Numbered from the stretch's first letter, positions 5,964 through 13,712 are shown. The stretch: DNA of 22,603 bases from Prochlorothrix sp035286285 (GCA_035286285.1 JAYKJG010000475.1:1-22603), one strand, 5' to 3'. Numbers and translations are program-made. The notes: generated by a model from the letters alone, not told the origin.

Positions 5964-7487
5964 TTAGCGCCGACGAATTTTAAGCTCTAGCTCTTGCCGG
6001 AGTCGCGACAAGATGGAGCGGTCATCGAGGGAGGAGAGAATGGTTTGGACGAGGGCTTTGGGGCCGTCGGCCCCCCAGGTTGCGCCCTGGGCCAGGTAGG
6101 TTTTGGTGATGCGGCCAATGCCGTAGGAGGAGAGACCGGCAACGGCGGCTTGGGTGCTAGCAACGGGGACGTAGGGGGCGAGGCTTGCGCCAGCGGTGGC
6201 AGGGGCGGCGGCGCTGAGGAGACCTTTGAGGGAGCTAAGGCCGAGGTTGGTGAAGAGATCGGTGACGGTGAGGCTGCCCATGCTGAGGGCAATTTTTTGG
6301 AGGAGGTTGACGGCTCCGTGTTCGGTGAGGGGAAGGCCGTAGAGGCGGGCGAGGGAGAGGATCATGACGACATCGATCGCCGCCCCGCTGACCATATCCA
6401 GAATCGTCAAGGGGTTCAAGGCTACGGCTAACCCCTTTGTAACCGCTGCATTCCAAATCAATTGATCGGCGGCATGGTCGCGGATTTCCATTTTGCGGCT
6501 GACGATGTGGTGGTTGGCGGCATCGGCGTAGAGCATGGAGTTGAGGGCGACGAGGGCTTTGCCTTCGCGGTGGAGCAGGTCGAGGATTTTGAGCTTGAGG
6601 TCGGTGATTTGGGGTTGGCCCGGTTGGCGCTGGATGGTGATTTGGCCATCGGGACGACGATCGGCCTGGGTCTCCAACGGAGCGGCGGCGGCCATGACAA
6701 TTTCTGCGGGGGAGATTAAATCCTGGAGGCGATCGTCGCGAATTTTTTCATAAATGGCGAGGCGATCGGCCTCTGGATACTGATCCACTTTATTGAAGAC
6801 TAACAAAATAGGCTTACTGGCCTGCCGCAGGGCCAGCAGTGCGTCATATTCGACCTGGGTAATATCCCCAGAAACGACAAAGAGGATGAGATCAACCCGT
6901 TTTGCGACTTTCAGGGCCAGTCTCTCTCGATTTTCGCCATCGATTTCATCCAAGCCGGGAGTGTCCACCAGTTCAACGCGGGATTGGCCGAGGCTGGGGA
7001 GGCTGAGGAGGGTGGTTTGGGGGTCGATCGAGGGATCCCAGGTTGATAAGCTCCAGTCCGATCGGGCTAGCTCTGAGGAGGTCAACTCCGATCGGGCTAA
7101 CTCCGATCGATCGAGGGCCGCTAAACTCCAAGGGCACATCTCCACCCGTTGCGTCACCCCATGGGTTGCCCCCGTTGTAAAAACTGGCTCCCCTAGCAGC
7201 GCGTTCAGCAATGACGATTTACCCCGCCCGACTAAACCAAACACAGCGATTTGCACCACCTCTTGGTTGAGCTTGGTTAACATCCGGTTCAGCCCTCGCA
7301 CCGCTGGCTCCAGTTGGCTCCGCTCCCGCTGGCTCAGGTCTAGGGTGTTCACCATTTGCTCCAAGACGACTTGGGCCTTGCGATAGTAAAACTCGCCCTG
7401 AAGTTGCTGAAACTCAGGATTAGGGTCGGAATCCAGGCTACTGGGCTTCCGGCGGCGGGCCGGGGACGGGGACGATCGGGGTTTCAC
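5964..7487 (-). CDS. Era/dynamin-like GTPase with C-terminal DUF697 domain
   Basis: The protein is 507 aa. The P-loop is GLVGRGKS (84-91), the switch I threonine is probably T108 or T112, G3 is DTPG (175-178) and G4 is NKVD (232-235), so GTP binding should be intact. The C-terminal half (about 345-460) is a hydrophobic, helical DUF697-like region with small-residue-rich segments (LAVALNPLTILDMVSGAAIDVVM, split across two helices). This suggests membrane association, as in other cyanobacterial GTPases of this kind. A 10-aa tandem repeat (128-147, SELARS twice) lies between G1 and G3. The start is GTG at 7487; the Shine-Dalgarno is weak. The exact cellular role is not known from the sequence. 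Confidence 0.85.
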   Translation of the reverse strand: MKPRSSPSPARRRKPSSLDSDPNPEFQQLQGEFYYRKAQVVLEQMVNTLDLSQRERSQLEPAVRGLNRMLTKLNQEVVQIAVFGLVGRGKSSLLNALLGEPVFTTGATHGVTQRVEMCPWSLAALDRSELARSELTSSELARSDWSLSTWDPSIDPQTTLLSLPSLGQSRVELVDTPGLDEIDGENRERLALKVAKRVDLILFVVSGDITQVEYDALLALRQASKPILLVFNKVDQYPEADRLAIYEKIRDDRLQDLISPAEIVMAAAAPLETQADRRPDGQITIQRQPGQPQITDLKLKILDLLHREGKALVALNSMLYADAANHHIVSRKMEIRDHAADQLIWNAAVTKGLAVALNPLTILDMVSGAAIDVVMILSLARLYGLPLTEHGAVNLLQKIALSMGSLTVTDLFTNLGLSSLKGLLSAAAPATAGASLAPYVPVASTQAAVAGLSSYGIGRITKTYLAQGATWGADGPKALVQTILSSLDDRSILSRLRQELELKIRRR

Positions 7488-7532
7488 AGGGCGGGAGAAG
7501 GGGAAAATTTACTGAATGCTAGAGATTAAATG

Positions 7533-8030
7533 CTAGACCTCAATTCTAGCGGTATCCTGAAACCGATCGGAGTCCGCCTGCGCCGCTGCCAACAGCGCTT
7601 CCCAGTCATCGGGAGGATCTCCCTGCGTCAGCATTTTGCCAAACACTTTGTAGGCATCCCGATCGCTCCCATAGGTCCGCTTCGAGTCTTCATCATTGAC
7701 CCAGGCAAAAACAATAATGTGGCTATCCCGGTGGTAGCGAAAGAAAAGGCGGTACTGCTGAAAGAATTTAGCGCGAAACCAGTGCCTATACGCCTCTCCC
7801 AGGGTTGATCCCTGGCGATACTCTGGACGAGTCGGATCCTGGGGAATAATCTCAAAGGTCAGTTTGGCGATCGCGGCAAGACGCTTGGTCACATTCTTCT
7901 GCTTGTAGCCGTCTGGATCTTTGCAGCGGAGTGTTTCGACCTGGGCAATAAGGGCTTGAACTTGATCCAAAAATAAAGGATGCGCAAAAAGACTCCAGCC
8001 ATTGACGACGAGGGGAGACAATCTCAACAC
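7533..8030 (-). CDS. yhaV: YhaV-type ribonuclease toxin
   Basis: The protein is 165 aa, the usual length for YhaV, a RelE-like ribosome-associated RNase. Recognisable blocks are VNGWSLFAHPLFLDQ (9-23), HWFRAKFFQQYRLFFRY (about 83-99), IIVFAWVND (104-112), and the C-terminal YGSDRDAYKVFGKML followed by GDPPDDWEAL. The start is GTG at 8030, with GAGG about 8 nt upstream, inside the end of the antitoxin gene; the two genes overlap by 7 nt. That overlap and the gene order antitoxin-toxin match the E. coli prlF-yhaV locus and imply translational coupling. No truncation is apparent. Confidence 0.88.
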   Translation of the reverse strand: MLRLSPLVVNGWSLFAHPLFLDQVQALIAQVETLRCKDPDGYKQKNVTKRLAAIAKLTFEIIPQDPTRPEYRQGSTLGEAYRHWFRAKFFQQYRLFFRYHRDSHIIVFAWVNDEDSKRTYGSDRDAYKVFGKMLTQGDPPDDWEALLAAAQADSDRFQDTARIEV

Positions 8031-8365
8031 ACTGAGTCATCCTCATCGGTGAGTGACGCATCCAAATCCACCACGACCTCAGCAACTAAGGTCTGTATCT
8101 GGTGAGCAAACTCAGGACTCAGGGCTTGGAGGTGTTGGGGACTATTAGCCATATCCTGGACTAGAAAATCTAGAAATTGCTCTAGAATTGGGTCTGTTTC
8201 GGGTGATTCCAGCCGTGAGATCCAAACTTTGCCATCAGCATGAATTGTGTAGCAAATTTTGTCATTTTTGCTTAAACCCAGGGCCTTTCGGACAGGAGCG
8301 GGGATAGTGGTCTGATAACGATCGGTCAGGGTAGACTCTGAACAGGGGGCAAGGGTGATTGTCAT
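8024..8365 (-). CDS. prlF: PrlF-type antitoxin with SpoVT/AbrB DNA-binding domain
   Basis: The protein is 113 aa. Residues 9-55 form a swapped-hairpin AbrB domain: STLTDRYQTTIPAPVRKALGL, then KNDKICYTIHADGKVWISR. The acidic C-terminal part (DLDASLTDEDDSVC) probably wraps the YhaV toxin. PrlF binds YhaV and represses its own operon (family knowledge). The ATG at 8365 has GGA 8 nt upstream. A short inverted repeat, CTGAAG (8387-8392) / CTTCAG (8400-8405), lies just upstream and is a possible operator. Confidence 0.87.
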   Translation of the reverse strand: MTITLAPCSESTLTDRYQTTIPAPVRKALGLSKNDKICYTIHADGKVWISRLESPETDPILEQFLDFLVQDMANSPQHLQALSPEFAHQIQTLVAEVVVDLDASLTDEDDSVC

Positions 8366-8386
8366 GGCTGGTTTCCAGGGTGCGAC

Positions 8387-8405
8387 CTGAAGTGTCCGTC
8401 TTCAG
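8387..8405. promoter_or_regulatory. Possible operator of prlF-yhaV
   Basis: A 6-bp inverted repeat, CTGAAG...CTTCAG with a 7-nt centre, lies 22 bp upstream of the antitoxin ATG. The position suits autoregulation by an AbrB-type antitoxin. The arms are short, so chance is possible. The rest of the gap to 8584 holds no gene I can support. Confidence 0.25.
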
Positions 8406-8584
8406 TTGGTAGTCCGAGAAGGGTCAGGCTATCGGTACGACAGCATGGGCAATCTGACCGCCCCGATCTTGACTGCTGGGGCACTACCAGAGTTTAGATA
8501 CAGGTTAAGTACAATTGCCATTGTCTTCCATGGTAATGCGTTTTCATTGTCTGGGCAAGTATCCGGTTCGGATCAATCGTTTTT

Positions 8585-8703
8585 AGGGCACCTCGAAAAA
8601 TCCAGGTTTTAGCAGGAATAGCCACAGCAGCATCAGGGTTAGGTCGGTGAGCGCAGTCGAACCGAGAGCGCAGTCGAGCCGAACCGATGAATTGAGGTGC
8701 CCT
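8585..8703. mobile_element. AGGGCACCTC-type MITE, copy 3, complete
   Basis: AGGGCACCTC (8585-8594) and GAGGTGCCCT (8694-8703) are perfect 10-bp terminal inverted repeats bounding 119 bp. Inside are two copies of GAGCGCAGTCGA, the 12-nt loop sequence also found in the copies at 233-325 and 16735-16835. The right end stops exactly one base before the TAA of the SpoIID-type gene (8704-8706). There is no coding capacity and no certain target duplication. Confidence 0.7.
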
Positions 8704-10338
8704 TTAGGGCTGCCAGACGGTAATCCCATCGGTGAGGGGTTGGAGTTGGGTTTGGGGGTAGTAGAAGCTGAGGATTTGGCGGCTAGACCAGCCGAGTTCA
8801 GCGAGGTTATAGGATCCCGCTTGGCTTAAACCGACTCCATGGCCCCAGCCTCCTCCCGTGAAGGTATAGCCCGCTAGGGAACCATTGGTATTTTTCTGAG
8901 GCGTTAAATAGAACAAAATACTAATTGGAGGCGAAAAAGCCCGGAGAATTTCATCTTTCTCTAGGATGATCTCCCCTCGATCGGTCTGGACTCGGAGTTG
9001 CTGGACCCGCCCCGATCGACCCCGTTGCACCACCTCCAGAGCCTGAATTGTCCCAAATCCCGCTAAGGAATGCTGTTTACCCGTCAAAAACTCCTTTAAG
9101 TCCTGGTTTAAAGTCCCCAAAGACCCCTCCACAGACCAGCGAAAATAACGCCAGCCAACTTCGTTAAACCCCTCTTTCAGGCCAATAAAAGCCCTAAAAT
9201 TCTGTTCCTCGCTCAAAGGCCGCTGGTTTAAGTCCCAAAGTGGGCTAGCAGTATCCACCACGGGCTGAAGATAGGGGCGCGGCTCCCCATTCCAAACTTC
9301 CTCAAAGGCCGCCGTCACCCCGCCACTGGTGGAGAAATAGACCGCATCAACGAGGGTATTGTCATAGGTCAGCACTAAGCCTTTGGTGGCGGCGATCGCC
9401 CGATCGACCCGTTCCACCGTATCTTGCCAACCCCGGTAGACCTGGCACTGGGTATCTGCACAGAGTTGGTAGTCATCAATGGCAAAGCGGCGCAGGTTGC
9501 GCAGGGCATAGGTCCGGGCCAGAATAGCCTGGGCTTCTACGGCGGCTTGGGGAGCAGCGGGGCCAATTTCGTGGGGGACAACGCCGCGCAGGTAGTCCTC
9601 AATATTGACGGTATTGACGAGGGTATAGGTGCCGTAGCTGTTGGGCTGCCACTGGAATGCGCCGGGGTGTAGGCTTTGGTCCACATAGGCGCGGTTGTAG
9701 CCCGTGCCGATGTCCAGGCGATCGCGGGTGTAGCGATAGCCATTGACCACCCAACTGAGGCGAGGCACTGCGGTAACGACTTTGCTATCGAGATAGGGCA
9801 AGCTAAAGCCCTGTTCCTTGAGGTTTTGTACTAACATTCGCCGCAATAGGGGCGTATGGTACACGCTCCGCTTCGCCCACACCTCCCAGGTTCCTGGCTG
9901 GGCCAGTTCCGTTTCAATGCCCCGCGCCTGCCACTGCATCGCGCTATCTTCAGCACTTTCAAAACTGCGATGGGTACTCAAAACCACCCGCTCCTGGGCT
10001 TCGGGCTGCTCCAGCGGGGCCATCTGCACATCCATCACGACCTTCTGAGCCGTCACCGTCTGGGGTTGGCCCCCAGTTTCAAAGGTTAGGGTGAGCCGAT
10101 CGCCCCCTAGGGCTTCGATCGTCAAGCCATCGTCTTTTTCCTCACCAAAGCGCTGAACAATGCCCACCTCGATCGTGGGGCTGATGGGTCTGGGGGTTTG
10201 GGCGGCGATCGGGCGGGGGAGGCCGATCGTCCCTAGGGACAACAAGGAGAGGAAGAACCAGGGGCGAAGGGTAGGCATGGGCAGACACCAGAAACTTGGG
10301 ACAGGGGCCATGGGGGAACTCACGGAATAAGCGGACAC
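8704..10338 (-). CDS. SpoIID/LytB-domain peptidoglycan-active protein, exported
   Basis: The longest frame is 544 aa. A signal peptide runs from residue 21 (PTLRPWFFLSLLSLGTIG), with a likely cut after AAQ at 45-47. The SpoIID/LytB domain includes NIEDYLRGVVPHEIGP, with E257 matching the catalytic glutamate of SpoIID lytic transglycosylases. It continues with EAQAILARTYAL, the pair C293/C298 before VYRG, YFSTSGG, and the C-terminal signature GGWGHGVGLSQAGSYNLA. SpoIID cleaves denuded glycan strands during engulfment; non-sporulating cyanobacteria have related exported proteins, probably for septal or wall remodelling. The GTG at 10338 lies at the predicted transcription start, so ATG at 10311 or, better for the signal peptide, 10278 may be the real start. 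Confidence 0.87.
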   Translation of the reverse strand: MSAYSVSSPMAPVPSFWCLPMPTLRPWFFLSLLSLGTIGLPRPIAAQTPRPISPTIEVGIVQRFGEEKDDGLTIEALGGDRLTLTFETGGQPQTVTAQKVVMDVQMAPLEQPEAQERVVLSTHRSFESAEDSAMQWQARGIETELAQPGTWEVWAKRSVYHTPLLRRMLVQNLKEQGFSLPYLDSKVVTAVPRLSWVVNGYRYTRDRLDIGTGYNRAYVDQSLHPGAFQWQPNSYGTYTLVNTVNIEDYLRGVVPHEIGPAAPQAAVEAQAILARTYALRNLRRFAIDDYQLCADTQCQVYRGWQDTVERVDRAIAATKGLVLTYDNTLVDAVYFSTSGGVTAAFEEVWNGEPRPYLQPVVDTASPLWDLNQRPLSEEQNFRAFIGLKEGFNEVGWRYFRWSVEGSLGTLNQDLKEFLTGKQHSLAGFGTIQALEVVQRGRSGRVQQLRVQTDRGEIILEKDEILRAFSPPISILFYLTPQKNTNGSLAGYTFTGGGWGHGVGLSQAGSYNLAELGWSSRQILSFYYPQTQLQPLTDGITVWQP

Positions 10339-10344
10339 CCTAGA

Positions 10345-10372
10345 ATTGTAGAAGCTATCTTTATTTTGTCGT
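10345..10372 (-). promoter_or_regulatory. Candidate sigma-70-type promoter of the SpoIID-type gene
   Basis: On the minus strand, TACAAT (10345-10350) is a good -10 box. ACGACA (10367-10372) is a fair -35 box with 16-bp spacing. Transcription would start near 10338, which argues that the GTG there is not the translation start. Confidence 0.45.
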
Positions 10373-10373
10373 G

Positions 10374-10406
10374 AGGTTTTGTCGCCAGGTTTTGTCGCCA
10401 GGTTTT
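10374..10406. repeat. 13-bp tandem repeat between divergent genes
   Basis: AGGTTTTGTCGCC occurs at 10374-10386 and 10387-10399 and partly (AGGTTTT) at 10400-10406. It lies immediately upstream of the SpoIID-type promoter, in the divergent region shared with the Uma2 pseudogene. It looks like a slippage product. Confidence 0.75.
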
Positions 10407-10431
10407 ACCCCGCTGCTTTGCCCTGCTGCTT

Positions 10432-10440
10432 TGCTACAAT
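10432..10440 (+). promoter_or_regulatory. Candidate extended -10 promoter of the Uma2 pseudogene
   Basis: TGCTACAAT is an extended -10 box (TGn-TACAAT), 27 bp before the ATG at 10467. No well-spaced -35 box is visible. The call rests on this motif alone. Confidence 0.35.
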
Positions 10441-10466
10441 ACCCTGCCGTACCCCCCCACACCGCC

Positions 10467-10814
10467 ATGATTGGCACCCTTGGCCCCCAGCCTCTCAGCC
10501 CCCAAGCCTACCTTCAGCAAGAACAAGCTAGCCCGATCAAGCATGAGTATCGCAACGGCTTTGCCTATGCCATGGCGGGAACGACCGATCGCCACAATAC
10601 GATCGTGGGCAACCTCTACAGCCTCCTGCGGCAACATCTACGCGGCACGCCTTGCTCCGTCTACTTTGCCGATGGACCCAAGACCAAGAAACGACGGGTG
10701 CATTTCACTTTTGCCAATGGGCGGACTAAAGTCCGCGCTACAAGCCTTGGGCGGACTAAAGTCCGCGCTACGAGCCTTTTGAGTCAGGTTAGGGGCTGGC
10801 TTGCTCCAAAGTGA
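10467..10814 (+). pseudogene. Uma2-family (DUF820) endonuclease fragment, cut by a MITE
   Basis: The frame from ATG 10467 reads as the N-terminus of a Uma2-type PD-(D/E)XK protein: LSPQAYLQQEQASPIKHEYRNGFAYAMAGTT, split by the usual E and G positions, then HNTIVGNLYSLLRQHL. After about 76 codons it runs into a MITE (10696-10823), which supplies the last 40 or so codons. Removing the MITE and one target duplication does not restore the gene: a stop follows after a few codons, at the very end of the rloB gene. So the 3' two thirds, including the catalytic lysine region, were already missing. A full Uma2 protein is about 190 aa. The fragment is probably dead. Confidence 0.7.
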
Positions 10815-10823
10815 AATACACCC
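10696..10823 (+). mobile_element. GGGTGCATTTCAC-type MITE, copy A, with 8-bp target duplication
   Basis: The element is 128 bp. GGGTGCATTTCACTTT (10696-10711) and AAAGTGAAATACACCC (10808-10823) are 16-bp terminal inverted repeats with one mismatch. GAAACGAC flanks it on both sides (10688-10695 and 10824-10831), a perfect 8-bp target duplication. A 30-bp internal unit containing GCGGACTAAAGTCCGC is duplicated (10719-10748 and 10749-10778). The insertion ends at the stop codon of rloB and lies inside the Uma2 remnant. Confidence 0.85.
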
Positions 10824-10830
10824 GAAACGA

Positions 10831-11448
10831 CTAACGCCCCAGTAGAGCCTCGACCAAAAGATGTATGGTTGTGGATGGATTATCCTGAGCGGGATTGGGG
10901 GATGGATAGCTCTCCAGAAGGCGGGCTGCGTTGGCGATCGCGTCTTTTCGGTAGTCTAAAAGCCGAGCGTACAAGCTTGGGTCATTCTTCTTGTAGCTTG
11001 GGAGGCCGAGATGTTTTGCGATCTTGGCTTGGTAGTCTTTCCGAGGGATCCCAGCATTCAGGTACTCAAAGTGGAGAACGTACCAGAGTTCAAAGGCTTC
11101 GTTAGAGTAGGCAACTTTAATATTGTTAGCCTCAGCTTGGCTCAACGCAGCATTGAATTTGCCAGGGGGGACATCATCACGATCGAACACGCACCAAACC
11201 TCATCAAATTCTTGTCCCTTTAATCTCTTCTGCTTTCGCAGTTCGATCGCAGTATCCACTAGACTTCTTGGATCCTTTGCAAATCCTTCAGCTTCAACCA
11301 CAGTCTGATTACTGCGGAATTCCTTAAAATAATTAGGTTCCGTTTTAGTTCCTTCACAAATGAGCAGGAAGCGCTTACGAACTTCACGAGTTTCAAACCG
11401 ACGCAGTTTATAAGCTTGCGATCGGCCTTGACTTTTAGGTTTAGCCAT
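10831..11448 (-). CDS. rloB: RloB-like protein (AbiL-type phage resistance effector)
   Basis: The protein is 205 aa and matches the RloB family: RKRFLLICEGTKTEPNYF (25-41, invariant E32), VWCVFDRDD (84-92, acidic cluster) and SNEAFELWYVLHFE (115-128). The E...DRD arrangement recalls a Toprim-like metal site, so a nuclease or nucleotide-modifying role is possible but unproven. RloB genes nearly always follow an AAA ATPase (RloA), as here, 2 nt after its stop; related pairs (AbiL, RloAB) act in abortive infection. The ATG is at 11448, with GGAG about 10 nt upstream. The stop codon lies at the edge of the MITE duplication, and the protein keeps its natural-looking end (LLVEALLGR). Confidence 0.82.
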   Translation of the reverse strand: MAKPKSQGRSQAYKLRRFETREVRKRFLLICEGTKTEPNYFKEFRSNQTVVEAEGFAKDPRSLVDTAIELRKQKRLKGQEFDEVWCVFDRDDVPPGKFNAALSQAEANNIKVAYSNEAFELWYVLHFEYLNAGIPRKDYQAKIAKHLGLPSYKKNDPSLYARLLDYRKDAIANAARLLESYPSPNPAQDNPSTTIHLLVEALLGR

Positions 11449-11450
11449 CC

Positions 11451-12746
11451 TTAAGACTCCTCAGATGCAGAAAAGTGACCCAATCCCCCCAAATAGGGAA
11501 TAGCACCATAGCGACCCTGAATATAATCCTTGGCAAACGCTGCATCCGGACGCACTCCCTTGTATTCCACCAACGAGTACAGGTCAGAGGCTCCATTTTC
11601 CTGCTTTTCTGTAAACCAAAGCTGATCCCGTCGCCAGAGTTGGTGGCTGAGGAGATTGGTGTCATGGGTTGTAAAAATCAGTTGGGCAGCGTTAGGGTTC
11701 GTCTCGGCGGAATTAAAGAGTTTAATGATGGCTTGGCTCAACAGTGGATGGAGCCGCGCATCCAATTCATCAACCAGCAACGTGTGCCCTTCCTCTAACA
11801 CATTGATGAGGGGACCGGAGAGGGCGATCATCTTCTTGGTTCCCTCAGACTCCTGTGCTCCTAAGTCAAAGAGTTCTGTTTTGACTAGTTTTCCAGCCCC
11901 GTCATACTTGTGATGAACCGTTTGCAAAGAGAGGCCATCTTTACCTTCTACAGCTTCTAGCAACGCAGCCTTCAAGGAATCTGGCAGATCAGGCGGTAAG
12001 TCGTTTAAATCCAATGGGGACTTTTGGATCTCGACACCCTGGAAGCCTAAATCCAAAGCCTGAAGCAGATTACGAATCCGAGCAGCGTGCTGTCCTTCTG
12101 ATAACTGATCAATTGTGTAAAACATATACCCCTGATCTTGCAAGCCAGAAATAATCTTCAGGGAGGAACGTATAAACTGAATAATCTGCTCAGCTAGCGC
12201 TACGTTGAACTGAGCGCAGACAGACAGGAAAAGGGCGTTTTTTCGTGTTTTCGACCCTAGGCCATCAGCTTGAAACCGTTTAGCAGGCTTGATAGTCGTG
12301 CCTTGACGGTCAAAGAGCATGGTTTCCCGCTGCTTCGGCACATAATAAAGCCATTCAGACGTGACAGCTTGGGTCGTGACTTCAAAGCCATAGCGGTATT
12401 GGATTTCCCCCAGGAGAAACACTAGCTCGAAAAAAGAGGGTTGATCCTCGGTTTCCGTACTCAAGCGAAAGGATTCAACAGGGATTTCATCAGTACTTTG
12501 GCCCTCACGGGACGAGTTAATCATAAAGTGCCGCATGAAGTGGATCGCCTTAATTAAGTTGCTTTTGCCGCTGGCATTGGCTCCGTAGAGGGCTGCACTT
12601 TTGAGCAGGGACAGTTTGGCATTGACTTGATGAACATTGTGGCGATCGAGATCGGGATCCGCAGCCTTCACAGGCGCAGCCACAAGACTGAGGGTCACGG
12701 GATCCTTGAACGATCGGTAATTGCCCACACTAAACTCAATCAGCAT
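11451..12746 (-). CDS. rloA: RloA-like AAA (AAA15/21) ABC-type ATPase
   Basis: The protein is 431 aa, an SMC/ABC-like ATPase of the overcoming-lysogenization-defect type found in many phage defence systems. The Walker A is GANASGKS (55-62) after MLIEFSVGNYRSFKD. The signature and Walker B region is GTKKMIALSGPLINVLEEG, then HTLLVDELDARLHPLL with the catalytic DE. The switch histidine is in FTTHDTNLL. With RloB it is predicted to sense infection and release or activate the effector. The ATG at 12746 is preceded by AGAGGA 6 nt away. An inverted repeat at 12765-12791 overlaps the likely promoter. All motifs are intact. Confidence 0.87.
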   Translation of the reverse strand: MLIEFSVGNYRSFKDPVTLSLVAAPVKAADPDLDRHNVHQVNAKLSLLKSAALYGANASGKSNLIKAIHFMRHFMINSSREGQSTDEIPVESFRLSTETEDQPSFFELVFLLGEIQYRYGFEVTTQAVTSEWLYYVPKQRETMLFDRQGTTIKPAKRFQADGLGSKTRKNALFLSVCAQFNVALAEQIIQFIRSSLKIISGLQDQGYMFYTIDQLSEGQHAARIRNLLQALDLGFQGVEIQKSPLDLNDLPPDLPDSLKAALLEAVEGKDGLSLQTVHHKYDGAGKLVKTELFDLGAQESEGTKKMIALSGPLINVLEEGHTLLVDELDARLHPLLSQAIIKLFNSAETNPNAAQLIFTTHDTNLLSHQLWRRDQLWFTEKQENGASDLYSLVEYKGVRPDAAFAKDYIQGRYGAIPYLGGLGHFSASEES

Positions 12747-12764
12747 GGCGGTCCTCTTAAACAG

Positions 12765-12791
12765 TATATTTGTATATATTCTACAAATATA
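12765..12791. promoter_or_regulatory. Inverted-repeat operator candidate of rloAB
   Basis: TATATTTGTA (12765-12774) and TACAAATATA (12782-12791) are perfect 10-bp inverted repeats around a 7-nt centre, 18 bp upstream of the rloA ATG. TATACT on the minus strand (12763-12768) could be the -10 box and overlaps the repeat. A repressor bound here would block transcription. No dedicated repressor gene is adjacent. Confidence 0.5.
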
Positions 12792-13036
12792 GCGACTAAG
12801 GAAAACGCTGTATAGGGGCTGACCAGGTTCACTGGCAAAAAACCGGTATCGGATGCGGGAACCACACCCCTACAATAGTTGAGGGACTGTAGAGGTTCAG
12901 AAACCTGACCCACGGTTACGTTTTCGCGGCTAGGTTTTCCCTAGAGTATCCCTTGGGATCTTTGCCAGAATCCGGGGTGCAGACACTGACATCGCTTCTC
13001 TCCTCGTCATGGGAGTACCCTGGCATCATCAGTCCT

Positions 13037-13070
13037 ATCTGTGGCTCTATAGCATCTGTGGCTTTATAGC
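13037..13070. repeat. 17-bp tandem duplication just upstream of a gene
   Basis: ATCTGTGGCTCTATAGC (13037-13053) is repeated at 13054-13070 with one difference (TTTATAGC). Each copy carries a TATAG-like stretch, so the duplication may double a promoter or leader element of the gene at 13077. The rest of 12792-13036 holds no recognisable gene; GGTTCAGAAACC (12893-12904) is a small palindrome. Confidence 0.75.
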
Positions 13071-13076
13071 AAAGGA

Positions 13077-13712
13077 ATGAACCCCATGAATCACCGATCG
13101 ACCGAAGAAGAACTAGACCGCATTGTCGCAGAAGTGGAAAAACTAGCCCGCGATCGGGCAGAAAAGCTAGAAGAACAGCAGCTAGAGCAGGTTATTGCAG
13201 AATTAGGGCTACCGCCGGAGTTAGTGGAAGAAGCCCAGCAGCGGATTCAGTGGCGAGATCAAGTGGCAGCGCAGCGGCGGCAACAGCGGCGGCTCTTGGT
13301 GTTGGTTGGGATAGGGCTAAGTTTGGTGGTGGCAGGAGTGGGGGCGATCGGCTGGCAGCGGGTCCAGGGGGTGCGACGGGTGGCAGCGGTGCAGGATGTG
13401 CTGCAAGTGGGGGAAGTGGCTGTGGCAACGGCGGGCGGGGCGATCGATCGCGCCAGCAATCCCGAACTGCGCTACAAAGTGGTTTTGGACCCAGCACCCC
13501 AAGGCCGCAAGCTTTCCCTCGGTTGCGACTGGATTGCGCCCAATGGGCAAGTCCTGCACCAAAATCGCTATGAAACCCAGACCATTAACAAACCAGTTTG
13601 GTCCACCTATTGCCGCTACAGTCCAGGAACCAGTGCCATAGCCGGAGTTTGGACTGTGGAGATGCGCCTAGGCGATCGGGTGCTGGAATCCGAGCAATTT
13701 GAGGTGAAGTAG
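13077..13712 (+). CDS. Coiled-coil, single-pass membrane protein, unknown function
   Basis: The protein is 211 aa. Residues 8-70 are a charged, heptad-rich coiled coil (EEELDRIVAEVEKLARDRAE). A single membrane span follows at about 73-93 (LLVLVGIGLSLVVAGVGAIGW). The C-terminal domain (about 125-211) is a small beta-rich module containing LSLGCDWIAPNGQ and VWTVEMRLGDRVLESEQFEV, with two cysteines that could pair. I do not recognise a named family; the last part resembles Ig-like accessory domains of cyanobacterial proteins. AAAGGA lies only 1 nt before the ATG at 13077 but 9 nt before the ATG at 13086, so 13086 may be the real start. The stop shares one base with the next gene's GTG, so the two are translationally coupled. 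Confidence 0.72.
   Translation: MNPMNHRSTEEELDRIVAEVEKLARDRAEKLEEQQLEQVIAELGLPPELVEEAQQRIQWRDQVAAQRRQQRRLLVLVGIGLSLVVAGVGAIGWQRVQGVRRVAAVQDVLQVGEVAVATAGGAIDRASNPELRYKVVLDPAPQGRKLSLGCDWIAPNGQVLHQNRYETQTINKPVWSTYCRYSPGTSAIAGVWTVEMRLGDRVLESEQFEVK

Noticed and set aside
5994..6431. 145-codon plus-strand ORF inside the GTPase gene
   Set aside because: Gly/Glu/Ala-rich antisense shadow of the DUF697 coding region.
8406..8612. Plus-strand ORF whose first residues (GYRYDSMGNLT) look like an Rhs/YD repeat
   Set aside because: Only one 10-residue match; the rest has no YD repeats and the frame runs into the MITE at 8585. Chance or a tiny relic; not enough for a feature.
10371..10466. Upstream GTG extension of the Uma2 fragment
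   Set aside because: The extra 32 residues come from the 13-bp tandem repeat and promoter region; Uma2 proteins normally start close to the PLSPQAYL block, so ATG 10467 is preferred.
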